DNA from: Pseudomonadota bacterium
GTDB lineage: Bacteria; Pseudomonadota; Alphaproteobacteria; Rhodobacterales; Rhodobacteraceae
DNA length: 64,000 nucleotides
Direction of reading: 5' to 3'
NCBI GenBank assembly: GCA_020161615.1
Contig: JAIUPD010000009.1
Span: forward strand, 62,001 to 126,000
The position numbers were made by a program, and so were the translations under genes. The notes beneath the pieces are model-generated. The model was not told the DNA's origin. It searched no databases and worked only from the letters and a program-made list of their open reading frames with translations. Within the stretch, counting starts at the first letter, position 1; each line of letters begins with the position of its first letter. This document shows positions 18,303 through 26,428 of the stretch, in pieces.

Positions 18303-19022
18303 ATGACCCGATTGATACCCGCCCTTCTGCTGCTCGCGGCGATCCTCTTCGCCGCCTCCCCCTTCTTCGTCACCAATTTCGCGGGCTTCAACCCGGCGCT
18401 CTTCCCGGTGCCGCAGGACAACCCGCCGGTGCAGCCCGCGGGCTATACCTTCGCCATCTGGGGCCTGCTCTATACCTGGCTGATCGTTTCTTCGGCCTTC
18501 GGCCTTTTCAAACGGGCCGAGGATCCGGCCTGGCAACCCGCCCGCCCCTGGCTGCTGGCCAGCCTCGGCCTCGGCATCTTCTGGCTGCCGGTGGCCGAAC
18601 GCAGCGTGATCGGCGCCACAGTGCTGATCTGGGCCATGCTGGCCCTGGCGCTGGTCGCGCTCTTCCGCACCCGGCGTCATGACCGCTGGTGGTTCCAGGC
18701 CCCCATCGCCACCTATGCCGGCTGGCTGCTCGCCGCCTCCTCGGTCTCGGTCGGCCTGATCCTGGCGGGTTGGGGCGTGCTGGAGGCAACGCCCGCCGCG
18801 CTGGTGGCGCTGGCGCTGGCGCTGGTCCTCGGTCTGACGGTGCAATCCAAGGTGCTGCGCGCACCGGGGCTGGGCCTCGCGCTGATCTGGGCCCTGATCG
18901 GCGTAGCGGTCCGCAACGCCGATCCCCTGAACCTGCCGGTCCTGGGTCTGGCACTGCTGGGCGTCCTGGCTTTCGTGGTGATGCTGGTCCGCGGGCGGCG
19001 CCAGCGGCGCAAGGGCGCCTGA
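18303..19022 (+). CDS. TspO/MBR-like tryptophan-rich membrane protein
   Basis: 239 residues with about seven hydrophobic segments. The conserved PAGYTFAIWGLLYTWL segment near residue 47 resembles the TspO/MBR pore-side motif (P-x3-F-x2-W). TspO proteins bind porphyrins or sterols and act as sensory membrane proteins. This member is longer than classic TspO (about 160 residues, five TM helices), as in the larger tryptophan-rich sensory group. The ATG at 18303 follows GGGAG; the longer frame from 18255 overlaps the repeat region. Confidence 0.8.
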   Translation: MTRLIPALLLLAAILFAASPFFVTNFAGFNPALFPVPQDNPPVQPAGYTFAIWGLLYTWLIVSSAFGLFKRAEDPAWQPARPWLLASLGLGIFWLPVAERSVIGATVLIWAMLALALVALFRTRRHDRWWFQAPIATYAGWLLAASSVSVGLILAGWGVLEATPAALVALALALVLGLTVQSKVLRAPGLGLALIWALIGVAVRNADPLNLPVLGLALLGVLAFVVMLVRGRRQRRKGA

Positions 19023-19034
19023 AGCCCCCGGGTC

Positions 19035-19060
19035 CTGACGGCTTCCCCGGAGGCCGTCAG
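19035..19060. terminator. Shared convergent terminator, TspO-like / DUF1761
   Basis: CTGACGGC (19035-19042) and GCCGTCAG (19053-19060), with extra pairing TCC/GGA inside. It overlaps the stop codon of the minus-strand DUF1761 gene and can serve both converging genes. Confidence 0.6.
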
Positions 19061-19452
19061 AACAGCATCAGCACCCCGCCCATGATGGCGCAGGCGATCG
19101 CGGCATAGCCGCCGTCGATCAGGATCAGGACCTTCGGCCGCTGGGAAAAGAGGATGTTCAGCGCGATCCAGGGCGCGATCAGGAACAGCCCGATGCCCAG
19201 CCCCCCCATCACCCCCATGTTGACCGTGGTGATGGCCGACATGGCGAAGACATGCCGCATCATGCCCGCGACCAGCAGGATGCAGAGATAGGCGAGGGCA
19301 TAGGTCACCGGATTGCCGCCGTCGCGCGGCGCGCCCTTCTCATCCGTCGGCACACCCGAGGCCGCGACCCAGGGACGCGAGAACACGCCATACCACAGGG
19401 CGCCGATGCCAAAACCCACCGCCGCCGTCACAAAGACCGCCAGAAAATCCAT
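19057..19452 (-). CDS. DUF1761 family membrane protein
   Basis: 131 residues with four predicted TM helices and the family's opening pattern FGIGALWYGVFSRPW. DUF1761 proteins are small inner-membrane proteins of unknown role. The ATG at 19452 is preceded by AGGGAGCGCAACCT, so the ribosome-binding site is about nine bases away. It is a single gene between the TspO-like gene and the EVE operon. Confidence 0.85.
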   Translation of the reverse strand: MDFLAVFVTAAVGFGIGALWYGVFSRPWVAASGVPTDEKGAPRDGGNPVTYALAYLCILLVAGMMRHVFAMSAITTVNMGVMGGLGIGLFLIAPWIALNILFSQRPKVLILIDGGYAAIACAIMGGVLMLF

Positions 19453-19557
19453 AGGTTGCGCTCCCTTGCCGCATTTTCCGGCAGGCTAGCGCGACATTCT
19501 GCCGCTGGGAAGCGGTAAGTCCGGGGCGGATTTTCCGCCTCCGGGCCAAGGCGCGGA

Positions 19558-19971
19558 TCAGAGGCCGCCCATGCGGCAGACCAGATCCCATTCCGCCTCG
19601 GTCACTGGCTGGACCGACAGCCGCATCGAGGTCACCAGCGACATCTCGGCCAGTTCGGGCGTGGCCTTGACCTCTTTCAGCGTGACGGGTCGCGGCAGTT
19701 TCTGAACCGCGCGGATATCGACGCAATCCCAGCGCGGATCCTCGGTCGTGCTGTCGGGATGCGACAGCGCGCAGACCTCGGCAATGCCGACGATCTCCAG
19801 CCCGATGTTGGAATGGTAGAAAAAAACCTTCTCGCCCAATTGCATGGCCCGCATGTTGTTGCGGGCGAGGTAATTGCGGACCCCGTTCCACTCCTCGCCC
19901 TTGGCACCCATGGCGACCAGGTCGTCCCAGGAAAAGACGTCGGGCTCGGATTTCATCAGCCAGTAGGCCAT
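19558..19971 (-). CDS. EVE-domain protein
   Basis: 137 residues. The N-terminal WLMKSEPDVFSWDDL and the EWNGVRNYLARNNMR segments are hallmarks of EVE (PUA-like) domains, which bind modified bases in RNA or DNA. The ATG at 19971 shares its A with the stop of the YciI gene (TGATG), so it is translationally coupled; the longer frame to 19992 is not needed. It is the last gene of tsaD - YciI - EVE, an association that hints at tRNA or RNA modification control. Confidence 0.92.
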   Translation of the reverse strand: MAYWLMKSEPDVFSWDDLVAMGAKGEEWNGVRNYLARNNMRAMQLGEKVFFYHSNIGLEIVGIAEVCALSHPDSTTEDPRWDCVDIRAVQKLPRPVTLKEVKATPELAEMSLVTSMRLSVQPVTEAEWDLVCRMGGL

Positions 19972-20243
19972 CAGCCGATCACCTTCTTCCATTCCTCGAT
20001 GCGGACCTTGGCGAAGAGCCCGGCCTTGGCATAGGGGTCATCCTTGGCCCAGGCCTCGGCCGCGGCGCGGTCGGCCACGTCGATCACCACCAGCGAGCCG
20101 GTCATGGCGCCGCCTTCCAGGAAGGGCCCCGCCATCAGCGTGACGCCCGAGGTGTTGAGATAGGCCAGATGCGCCTCGCGGTTGGCCTTGCGCAGCGGTT
20201 CGCATTCGGCCTTGTCGGTGCAGATGAGGGCGAAAAGGGGCAT
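19971..20243 (-). CDS. YciI-like protein
   Basis: 90 residues. It is a dimeric alpha/beta-barrel YCII domain with the conserved H25 (REAHLAYL) and the DPYAKAGLF segment; some YciI relatives have weak hydrolase or dehalogenase activity. GGAGGAACC precedes the ATG. It lies 30 bases after tsaD and overlaps the EVE start by one base, so all three are probably one transcript. Precise role unknown. Confidence 0.92.
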   Translation of the reverse strand: MPLFALICTDKAECEPLRKANREAHLAYLNTSGVTLMAGPFLEGGAMTGSLVVIDVADRAAAEAWAKDDPYAKAGLFAKVRIEEWKKVIG

Positions 20244-20273
20244 GGTTCCTCCGGGGTTTCTGGCAGTCAGGGG

Positions 20274-21359
20274 TCAGGCTTTGGCGCCGCGCTTGCCCGA
20301 TCCGATCAGGGGCACGGCCGAGGGGTCGAGCGGCCAGCGGGGCCGGGCGCTGAGCGTGAGGTCGTCGGTGTGGCCCAGGCGCAGACGCTCGATCCCGGCC
20401 CAGGCGATCATCGCCGCATTGTCGGTGCACAGCGACAGGGGCGGCGCGGCGAAGGGCAGATCGCCCGCCACCTCGGTCAGGCGGGCGCGCAGCGTGGCAT
20501 TGGCGGCCACGCCCCCGGCCACGGCAAAGGCGGTGACGCCGCGGCTGGCCGCCAGCGCCCGGCGCGATTTCTCGGCCAGCGTGTCGGCGATGGCAGCCTG
20601 GAACCCGGCACAGAGATCGGCGCGGTCCTGCCGGGTCAACCCGCCCTTCTCTGCCACCACGCCGTCACGGGCCCGCATCAGCGCGGTCTTGAGGCCTGAA
20701 AAGCTGAGGTCGCAGCCGGGCCGGTCCAGCAGCGGCCGCGGAAAGGCAAAACGCTTCGGATCGCCTGCTTTCGCCTCGGCCTCGACCGCGGGGCCGCCGG
20801 GCTGCGGCAGGCCCAGAAGCTTGGCGCATTTGTCGAAAGCCTCGCCCGGGGCGTCGTCGATGGTGCCGCCGAGACGGGTGAAAGCCTCCGGCCCCTCGAC
20901 CCGCAGGAACTGGCAATGCCCGCCCGAGACGAGGAGCATGAGATAGGGGAAGGCCAGCCCATCGGTCAGCCGCGGGGTCAGCGCATGGCCGGCCAGATGG
21001 TTGACGCCGATCAGCGGCAGGCCGGTCGCGGCGCAGAGCCCCTTGGCCAGCATCACGCCCGAGAGCACCCCGCCGATCAGCCCCGGGCCCGCCGTCACGG
21101 CGATGGCGTCGAGGTCCCGCAGCGACATGCCGGCACGGGCTAGCGCCTCCTCCACCACCAGATCCAGCTTCTCGGCATGGGCGCGGGCGGCGATTTCGGG
21201 GACGACGCCGCCGAAGGCCGCGTGCAGCTCGGTCTGGCCGGCGACGACATTGGCCAGAATCTCGGGGGCCAGCACCTCGGGCGCGCCCTCGCCCGCCCTG
21301 ACCAGCGCGGCGCCGGTGTCATCGCAGCTCGATTCGATGCCGAGGACGGTGAGACTCAT
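20274..21359 (-). CDS. tsaD: tRNA N6-adenosine threonylcarbamoyltransferase TsaD
   Basis: A 361-residue essential enzyme that transfers threonylcarbamoyl from TC-AMP to A37 of ANN-decoding tRNAs, with TsaB/TsaE. The opening [14 protein letters not shown] and the metal-binding HLAGH (H-x3-H), plus LLVSGGHCQ, are the Kae1/TsaD signatures. Length is slightly above average because of a 20-residue C-terminal tail. It is first in the tsaD - YciI - EVE operon. Confidence 0.97.
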   Translation of the reverse strand: MSLTVLGIESSCDDTGAALVRAGEGAPEVLAPEILANVVAGQTELHAAFGGVVPEIAARAHAEKLDLVVEEALARAGMSLRDLDAIAVTAGPGLIGGVLSGVMLAKGLCAATGLPLIGVNHLAGHALTPRLTDGLAFPYLMLLVSGGHCQFLRVEGPEAFTRLGGTIDDAPGEAFDKCAKLLGLPQPGGPAVEAEAKAGDPKRFAFPRPLLDRPGCDLSFSGLKTALMRARDGVVAEKGGLTRQDRADLCAGFQAAIADTLAEKSRRALAASRGVTAFAVAGGVAANATLRARLTEVAGDLPFAAPPLSLCTDNAAMIAWAGIERLRLGHTDDLTLSARPRWPLDPSAVPLIGSGKRGAKA

Positions 21360-21426
21360 GGGTTCCAGGGGGCTGCGGCCATTCCCAGCGGGGTAGCATC
21401 GGCGGCGCGGGCTGGCAAGGAAGGCA

Positions 21427-21577
21427 GGGGGCCTTCTGCCCCCTCTTGGCTTGCAGCCAATTCACCCCCGAGGATATTTGAGGCACAAAGAAGGCGGCTT
21501 AACGCGCCCTTAACCTTGATCTTTGTTCTACAAATATCCCGGGGGGCCCGGGGGGGCTGGCCCCCCGGTTCCGTCCC
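21427..21577. repeat. Two convergent GGATATTT elements (copies B and C)
   Basis: Copy B, forward: hairpins (AGGGGGC/GCCCCCT; TTGGC-TTGCA-GCCAA 21446-21460) then CCCCCGAGGATATTTGAGGC and CAAAGAAG (to 21493). Copy C, reversed: GATCTTTG (21518-21525), AAATATCCC (21532-21540), then GGGGGGCTGGCCCCCC (about 21552-21567). They lie in the spacer between tsaD and the M20 gene, which holds no gene. Confidence 0.75.
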
Positions 21578-22720
21578 CTAACCCAGGAGTTCCCTCAGGG
21601 CATGGGCGAAGATGCCGACGCCGGGGGCGATCAGCGCATCGGGAAAATCGTAGAGCTGGTCATGCAGCGCCGGGTGCTCGGATCCGGCGCCGAGGAACAG
21701 CATGGCGCTTTTCGCCCCTGCCCCGAAGCGGCCGAAATCCTCGGAGGCGCGCATCGGCAGGTCGCCCGGGTCATGCAGGATCCCCTGGGCGTCCAGCGCG
21801 CGGGCGAGGACCGCGGTCGCCTCGGGGTCGTTGGCGCAGGCGCCGAAGGCATCGTGGACCTCGCACAGCACATCCAACCCGGCGGCGGCGGCTTCGCTCT
21901 CGACCAGCGCCCGGGCGCGGGTCAGGAGCGTCGCCAGATCCTCGTCGGTGAGGCCCCGCAGCGTGACCCAGAGTTCCGCCGCGCCGGGGGCGATGCCGAA
22001 GGCCGGTTCGCCCATCCTGATGTGGGTGATCGTGGCCAGCCGGAAACCCGGTTCCAGCGGTCCGCCGGGGCCGAGGGCGCGCAGCCCGTCGATCAGCCGG
22101 GCCAGTGCCGGGGTGGGGGCGCGGCCGGTCTCGGGCGTTGCTGCATGGGCGGTGCCGCCGGTCAGCGTGACCTTCAACCCCAGCGAGGCGCAATTGGCAG
22201 GACCGGGCGCCAGCCAGGCGCGGCCGAGCGGCACGCCGGGCATGTTGTGCAAGGACAGCGCCCAGTCGGGCTGCAGATCGGCGAAGCGGGGATCGGCCAG
22301 CACGGCGGCGGCGCCCGAGCCATCCTCCTCGGCGGGCTGGAACAGCAGCAGGGCGCGGCCCCGGGCAGGGCGTTGGCGCGACAGCAGCCGAGCCAGCCCC
22401 AGCAGGATCGTCGAATGCCCGTCATGACCGCAGAGATGGCCCTTGCCAGAGATCTGGCTGGCATGCGGCAGGCCGGTCAGTTCCAGAATCGGCAGCGCGT
22501 CGAGTTCGCTGCGGATCATCACCGTCGGGCCGGGCTGGCCGCTGTCATAGACCGCCGCCACCCCATGCCCGCCGAGCCCCGTCACCAGCGCATCCGGGGC
22601 GGGCAGTGCCCGGGCGATGGCCGCAGCTGTTTCGCGTTCCTGCCCCGAGACCTCGGGCTGGCGGTGCAGCGCCTGACGGAAGGCGGTGAGTTCGGCGATA
22701 TCGGCGTTGGTCAGGCGCAT
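21578..22720 (-). CDS. M20-family amidohydrolase
   Basis: 380 residues. M20D/hippurate-hydrolase type with the metal ligands in GHLCGHDGHS (CGHDGH), the PAEEDGSG glutamate pair, SLHNMP and the C-terminal FLGAGSEHPALH. Such enzymes cleave N-acyl amino acids or amides. The ATG at 22720 shares its A with the TGA of the DUF2783 gene, so it is translationally coupled in an operon headed by an aromatic-type FAD monooxygenase. An amide or conjugated aromatic substrate is possible. Confidence 0.92.
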   Translation of the reverse strand: MRLTNADIAELTAFRQALHRQPEVSGQERETAAAIARALPAPDALVTGLGGHGVAAVYDSGQPGPTVMIRSELDALPILELTGLPHASQISGKGHLCGHDGHSTILLGLARLLSRQRPARGRALLLFQPAEEDGSGAAAVLADPRFADLQPDWALSLHNMPGVPLGRAWLAPGPANCASLGLKVTLTGGTAHAATPETGRAPTPALARLIDGLRALGPGGPLEPGFRLATITHIRMGEPAFGIAPGAAELWVTLRGLTDEDLATLLTRARALVESEAAAAGLDVLCEVHDAFGACANDPEATAVLARALDAQGILHDPGDLPMRASEDFGRFGAGAKSAMLFLGAGSEHPALHDQLYDFPDALIAPGVGIFAHALRELLG

Positions 22721-22887
22721 CACAGATCCTTCGCGCATTCCCGAAGGATGTCCAATGCGCGGTCGCCGTCACCCAGCGCCTCGGCCAGGGCCAGCGCCGC
22801 CTTGGCCAGGAACAGCGGTGCCTGCGCCTCGCCCAGTCGGTCGAGATGGGCGGCGAGGGCCTCGTAGAGGGGTTCGGCGGGGTTCAT
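22720..22887 (-). CDS. Small DUF2783-type protein
   Basis: 55 residues: starts MNPAEPLYEALAAHLDRL, helical throughout, ending RECAKDL. Its start overlaps the monooxygenase stop (ATGA, 22884-22887) and its stop overlaps the M20 start (TGATG), which strongly supports it being real. The DUF2783 family is known beside flavin monooxygenases and is of unknown function; a small helical partner or assembly factor is an inference. Confidence 0.8.
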   Translation of the reverse strand: MNPAEPLYEALAAHLDRLGEAQAPLFLAKAALALAEALGDGDRALDILRECAKDL

Positions 22888-24455
22888 GGGCGCTCCAGCA
22901 TCGCGGTCAGGGTGGACAGGATGACCCGCGCATCGGCCGAGGTCCAGCGGGCAGCGACATGCAAATCCGGGCGGATCAGAAAGGCGCTGCCCTCGGGCGC
23001 GCCCCAGAGGGCGGGCAGGGAGAGGGTCGTGAGCAGCGGGTGGCTGACCTTGGGCGCGGGGCCGAGGGTCAGCAGGGTGAAATCCGGCCCCATCTTCTGC
23101 GTCAGGAACAGGTCGCCAAGATTGGTGTCGGGGATCAGGGCGCCCGGAACCGGGCCGGGGCCGGGCTCGCCCACCAGGGTCAGCGGGCTGTCGGCATAGG
23201 TATAGGGCGCCATCTGGCGGGGGTTCGCCAACTCGCCCGCCCAGGGAAAGCGCAGCGCCAGCGACAGGGCGGCGTCGCGCATCAGCCTTGTGCCGAAGCT
23301 GGGCGGCGTCATGAAGCGCGCGCTTTTCGAGGCATTGGCGAAGACATCGAGCGTGGCGCCCCGGCGTTCGGGCGTGTAGCTGTCCAGCACCCCCTCGCCC
23401 GCGTGGCCGGACAGGACCAGCGCCAGTTTCCAGCCGATGTTCTGCGCGTCGGCCATCCCGTTGTTCAGCCCCCGGACGCCGAAGATCGGCACGATATGGG
23501 CGCTGTCACCGATGAAGAACACGGGGCCGTGGCGGTACTCGTCCAGCGCCAGCGTGTTGGCGGAATAGACCGACCACCATTCCAGCTGCCAGTCGCCGCT
23601 CTCGCCGATTTCGTCCAGCACGCCCTGGACACCCGCGCGCACATTCTCTTCCCGCGTCGCCTCGTCAGCGCTTTCTCCGTCGCGCAACTGGTAGTCGATG
23701 CGCCAGATGTCGTCGGGCTGGCGGTGGATCAGCACGGTGCCGCCGGGGCGGCAGGCGGGATCGAAGAGGGCGCGGCGGATGGTCGGATAATCATGCTTCA
23801 GGCGGATGTCGGCGATGACGTAGCGCCCCTCGAAATTCTCGCCCTTGAGGCGCAGGCCCATCGCCTGCCGGATCGAGGACCGCGCGCCATCGGCGGCCAG
23901 CACCCAGCGGGCGGGCAGGTCGTAGGCGCCGGCGGGGTCGGTCAGATGCAACACCGCGCCCCCGGCCCCGGCGTCGATGCCGGTCAGGCGGGTCTGCCAG
24001 CGGGTCTCGATCAGCGGCTGGGCCTGGATGGCCTGCCACAGGAATTGCTCGATATATTGCTGTTGCAGGTTGTACATCGGCCGGAAACGCTCGTCGGCGC
24101 TGTCCGGCATGGTGAATTCAAGGATCTGCTGGCCGCGGAAGAAGCTGCGCCCGGTGGTCCAGGGCAGCGCCTTGGCCAGAAAGGGCGGCAGCGCGCCGAT
24201 CCGGTCGAGGATCTGGAAACTCGAGCGCGACAGGCAGATGGCGCGGCTGCCGTCGTTGAACGTGTCCCGGGCCTCGATCAGGACCGACCGCTGGCCGTGC
24301 CGCGCCAGTTCCAGCGCCGCGACCATGCCCACGGGACCGGCGCCGACGATAGCCACAGGCACCGGGCTGGTGCGGTCCAGTCCGGGCGGCGGGGCATCGA
24401 AATGCGGATAGGTGAAATAGAGCGAGTCATGCTCGCCGCGGCCATGGGGTCTCAT
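22884..24455 (-). CDS. FAD-dependent aromatic-type monooxygenase
   Basis: 523 residues of the PHBH/MhpA class of flavin hydroxylases. The FAD-binding GAGPVG motif is at residues 38-43, a DG motif is seen in VLAADGARSSIRQ, and FIGDSAHIVPIFGVRGLNNG carries the GD motif contacting the ribityl chain. The C-terminal 110 residues form a thioredoxin-like tail as in MhpA/TropB. Substrate unknown; the link to a DUF2783 protein and an M20 amidohydrolase suggests hydroxylation in a small catabolic route. It diverges from a LuxR-type regulator. Confidence 0.92.
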   Translation of the reverse strand: MRPHGRGEHDSLYFTYPHFDAPPPGLDRTSPVPVAIVGAGPVGMVAALELARHGQRSVLIEARDTFNDGSRAICLSRSSFQILDRIGALPPFLAKALPWTTGRSFFRGQQILEFTMPDSADERFRPMYNLQQQYIEQFLWQAIQAQPLIETRWQTRLTGIDAGAGGAVLHLTDPAGAYDLPARWVLAADGARSSIRQAMGLRLKGENFEGRYVIADIRLKHDYPTIRRALFDPACRPGGTVLIHRQPDDIWRIDYQLRDGESADEATREENVRAGVQGVLDEIGESGDWQLEWWSVYSANTLALDEYRHGPVFFIGDSAHIVPIFGVRGLNNGMADAQNIGWKLALVLSGHAGEGVLDSYTPERRGATLDVFANASKSARFMTPPSFGTRLMRDAALSLALRFPWAGELANPRQMAPYTYADSPLTLVGEPGPGPVPGALIPDTNLGDLFLTQKMGPDFTLLTLGPAPKVSHPLLTTLSLPALWGAPEGSAFLIRPDLHVAARWTSADARVILSTLTAMLERP

Positions 24456-24510
24456 GCGATGCTCCGTCCGGGGTCGGGCCTTCGTTTACCCGGGTCCCGG
24501 CTTTCGATAT

Positions 24511-24543
24511 GTCCCCTTTTTCAGGGGACGCAAGTTTCAGGGG
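24511..24543. promoter_or_regulatory. Hairpin and TTTCAGGGG direct repeats in the monooxygenase/LuxR promoter
   Basis: GTCCCC (24511-24516) and GGGGAC (24524-24529) form an inverted repeat. TTTCAGGGG occurs at 24519-24527 and again at 24535-24543, 16 bases on. The region is shared by the divergent monooxygenase and regulator genes and is a candidate binding site for the LuxR-type protein. Confidence 0.4.
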
Positions 24544-24549
24544 GAGCGC

Positions 24550-25251
24550 ATGACAGAAGCCTTCCGGCAGATCGGCGCCTGCCTCGACGCCCTCGGCCAG
24601 CCGGGTTTCCCGCTCAGGCTGCTGGATCTGGCCGAGCGGACCGGGGCGCGGCAGGTGATGGTCTTCGACCTGGGGCCGGAGAGCGCGCGCTGCCTGCTGT
24701 CGCGGAACTATGCACGGGCGGGGTTGGGCGAGGCGCTGGCTGGCGATTACCTCGACGGCTGGCACCTGCGGGATCCGCTGCGCCCGGCGCTGCGGCGGCT
24801 GCAGCCCGGGCAGCGCAAGCTGGTACGGGTCACAGCCGAGGGGATGGAGAGTACCTATCGCGAGCTTTTCTTCACCCGGCCGGGGTTGAGCGGCAAGACC
24901 TCGGTCCTGCTGGCCGGACGGCGGCAACGGCTGATGGTGAACCTTTACGAAGCCGGCGCGCCGGTCGATGCGGCGCTGGCCGAGCTGGTGGGCCAGCTGA
25001 TCCTGATGCAGGCCGAGGCGGCGGGCGAGGCGCCCTATCCCCCCGCCCTGTCGGCGCTGAGCGAGCGCGAGCGGGCGGTCTGTCTGGGCATCCTGGCCGG
25101 GCAGAAGACCGAAGCGATCGCGGGCGGGATGGGCCTCTCGCCCGAGACGGTGATCACCTACCGACGCCGCGCCTATCACAAGCTGGGCATCGCCTCGCGC
25201 GGGGCGTTGTTCGGGTTATGCCGGGGGGGTGGGCCGGGGGTGGTGGGATGA
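24550..25251 (+). CDS. LuxR-family transcriptional regulator
   Basis: 233 residues. The C-terminal HTH (residues about 172-228: LSERERAVCLGILAGQKTEA, then GLSPETVITYRRRAYHKLGI) is of the GerE/LuxR type; the N-terminal 170 residues are an uncharacterised sensor domain without a recognisable receiver, PAS or AHL signature. The ATG at 24550 follows GGGGAG. It diverges from the FAD monooxygenase operon, which it probably controls. Its stop codon lies inside a CTACGG-type palindrome at 25242. Confidence 0.88.
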   Translation: MTEAFRQIGACLDALGQPGFPLRLLDLAERTGARQVMVFDLGPESARCLLSRNYARAGLGEALAGDYLDGWHLRDPLRPALRRLQPGQRKLVRVTAEGMESTYRELFFTRPGLSGKTSVLLAGRRQRLMVNLYEAGAPVDAALAELVGQLILMQAEAAGEAPYPPALSALSERERAVCLGILAGQKTEAIAGGMGLSPETVITYRRRAYHKLGIASRGALFGLCRGGGPGVVG

Positions 25252-25370
25252 AATCCCACCCTACGGAGGTGTCATCGCGCAGGGCCTTGTCCGGCATGTT
25301 TCAGGGGGTGGCGCGGGGATGGAATGGATCGCCGGGTCAGGTGCGCCGTAGGGTGGGGTTTCACCCCACC
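25242..25370. repeat. Inverted doublet of CGTAGG palindromes (REPIN-like)
   Basis: GGTGGGAT-GAA-ATCCCACC then CTACGG (25242-25266); then CGTAGG with stem GGTGGGG/CCCCACC (25347-25370) in the opposite orientation. The first copy overlaps the luxR stop codon (25249-25251). No gene lies in 25252-25387. Confidence 0.8.
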
Positions 25371-25387
25371 GCCCGGGCGCAAGCGGT

Positions 25388-26428
25388 TCACCCGTTGAGT
25401 GCGTGGTGATGGAACAACACCCCGCCCTTCTCCTCGGGAAACCCGCAGGCCATGACCGAGATCAGATCGACGATCCCGGCCTCGATCCCCAACGAAAGCG
25501 CCGTCCGCACCAGCGCGCGCAGCAGCCGGTCGACGATCTCGGCCTCGGGGATCGGCCGCGGTGTGACGCCGGCGAAGTGGGCTTCCTCGCGGGCCAGATC
25601 CTCGATCAGCGGGTCGATGACCCGCCCGCCGCCGCCGGGGTAGCGATACCAGCCGACGCCGCCCTTCCGTCCCAGACGCCCCTCAGGCACCATCCGGGCG
25701 AGCAGGGGCAGCGTGTGGCCCTGCGCCCGGTGGCGGGCGAAAGCCCGGTCCAGCCCGCGCAGATCCTGCGCCGCGCAGGGACCGAGGGTGAAGCCGAAGC
25801 CTTCGGCGGCGGCGTCGACCTCCCAGGGGGTCGAGCCCTGAAAGACCAGCGCTTCGGCCTCGTCCTCCAGCGCCGCCACCAGCCGCGCGCCCTTGAAGCC
25901 GGGCACCACCACCGGCAGCGCCCCCAGCCGCCAGGCCAGTCCCAGCGCGCGGGTATCCGAACCCTTGACGATCTCCATCAGACCGATGGCGGGCGGCGGC
26001 GCATCGGTGTCGACCAGCGCCACCGGCGCGCCCAGGCCTTCGCGCAGCGCGCCCAGCGTCACCCCGGGGCCGAGGCTGACCGCCAACGCCCCCGGCGCCG
26101 CCGCCATCAGCCCGCGCAGGAGGCTGCGCCGTTCCGCCGCCCCGCCGCCCGAAGCCTCGACCAGCAGGTCCGCGCCCTCGGCCTCGGCCATGTCGGTGAC
26201 CAGCCGGATCCCGGCGCCCCGCCCGCTGCGCTTCAGGGCGTCCCGGGCGCGGGCGGCGTCCCACTCGTCGGCCTCGATCAGCGTCACGGCGGCGCCGGTG
26301 TCTATCAGCGCCACGGCCAGACCCAGCGCCTGCGGGCTGCCACCGGCCACAGCAGCACGGGTCACGGCCAGCGGCGCCCCCTGCGACAGGCGGGCGCGCA
26401 GCTTTGCCAGATGCGCCTCTGGCGTCAC
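25388..26428 (-). CDS. Degenerate 3-hydroxyacyl-CoA dehydrogenase-like protein
   Basis: 346 residues aligned by eye with the NAD-binding and C-terminal domains of 3-hydroxyacyl-CoA dehydrogenases (LMEIVKGSDTRALGLAWRLG, LEDEAEALVFQG, LGRKGGVGWYRY, and a second C-domain with EIVDRLLRALVRTAL). The usual GxGxxG reads AGGSPQALG, and the HFFNP catalytic histidine region reads VDTDAPPPAIG, so both the nucleotide loop and the catalytic His are missing. It starts with a GTG overlapping the boxR stop (GTGA). A former 3-hydroxyadipyl-CoA step or a binding role is possible; dehydrogenase activity is doubtful. Confidence 0.75.
   Translation of the reverse strand: MTPEAHLAKLRARLSQGAPLAVTRAAVAGGSPQALGLAVALIDTGAAVTLIEADEWDAARARDALKRSGRGAGIRLVTDMAEAEGADLLVEASGGGAAERRSLLRGLMAAAPGALAVSLGPGVTLGALREGLGAPVALVDTDAPPPAIGLMEIVKGSDTRALGLAWRLGALPVVVPGFKGARLVAALEDEAEALVFQGSTPWEVDAAAEGFGFTLGPCAAQDLRGLDRAFARHRAQGHTLPLLARMVPEGRLGRKGGVGWYRYPGGGGRVIDPLIEDLAREEAHFAGVTPRPIPEAEIVDRLLRALVRTALSLGIEAGIVDLISVMACGFPEEKGGVLFHHHALNG

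Noticed and set aside
22686-25409. 907-codon plus-strand frame
   Set aside because: Opposite the FAD monooxygenase and in a shifted frame of the LuxR gene; no recognisable domain.
25388-26428. Pseudogene call for the 3-hydroxyacyl-CoA dehydrogenase-like gene
   Set aside because: The frame is complete, codon use is normal and it is coupled to boxR by GTGA; loss of catalytic residues alone does not show decay.
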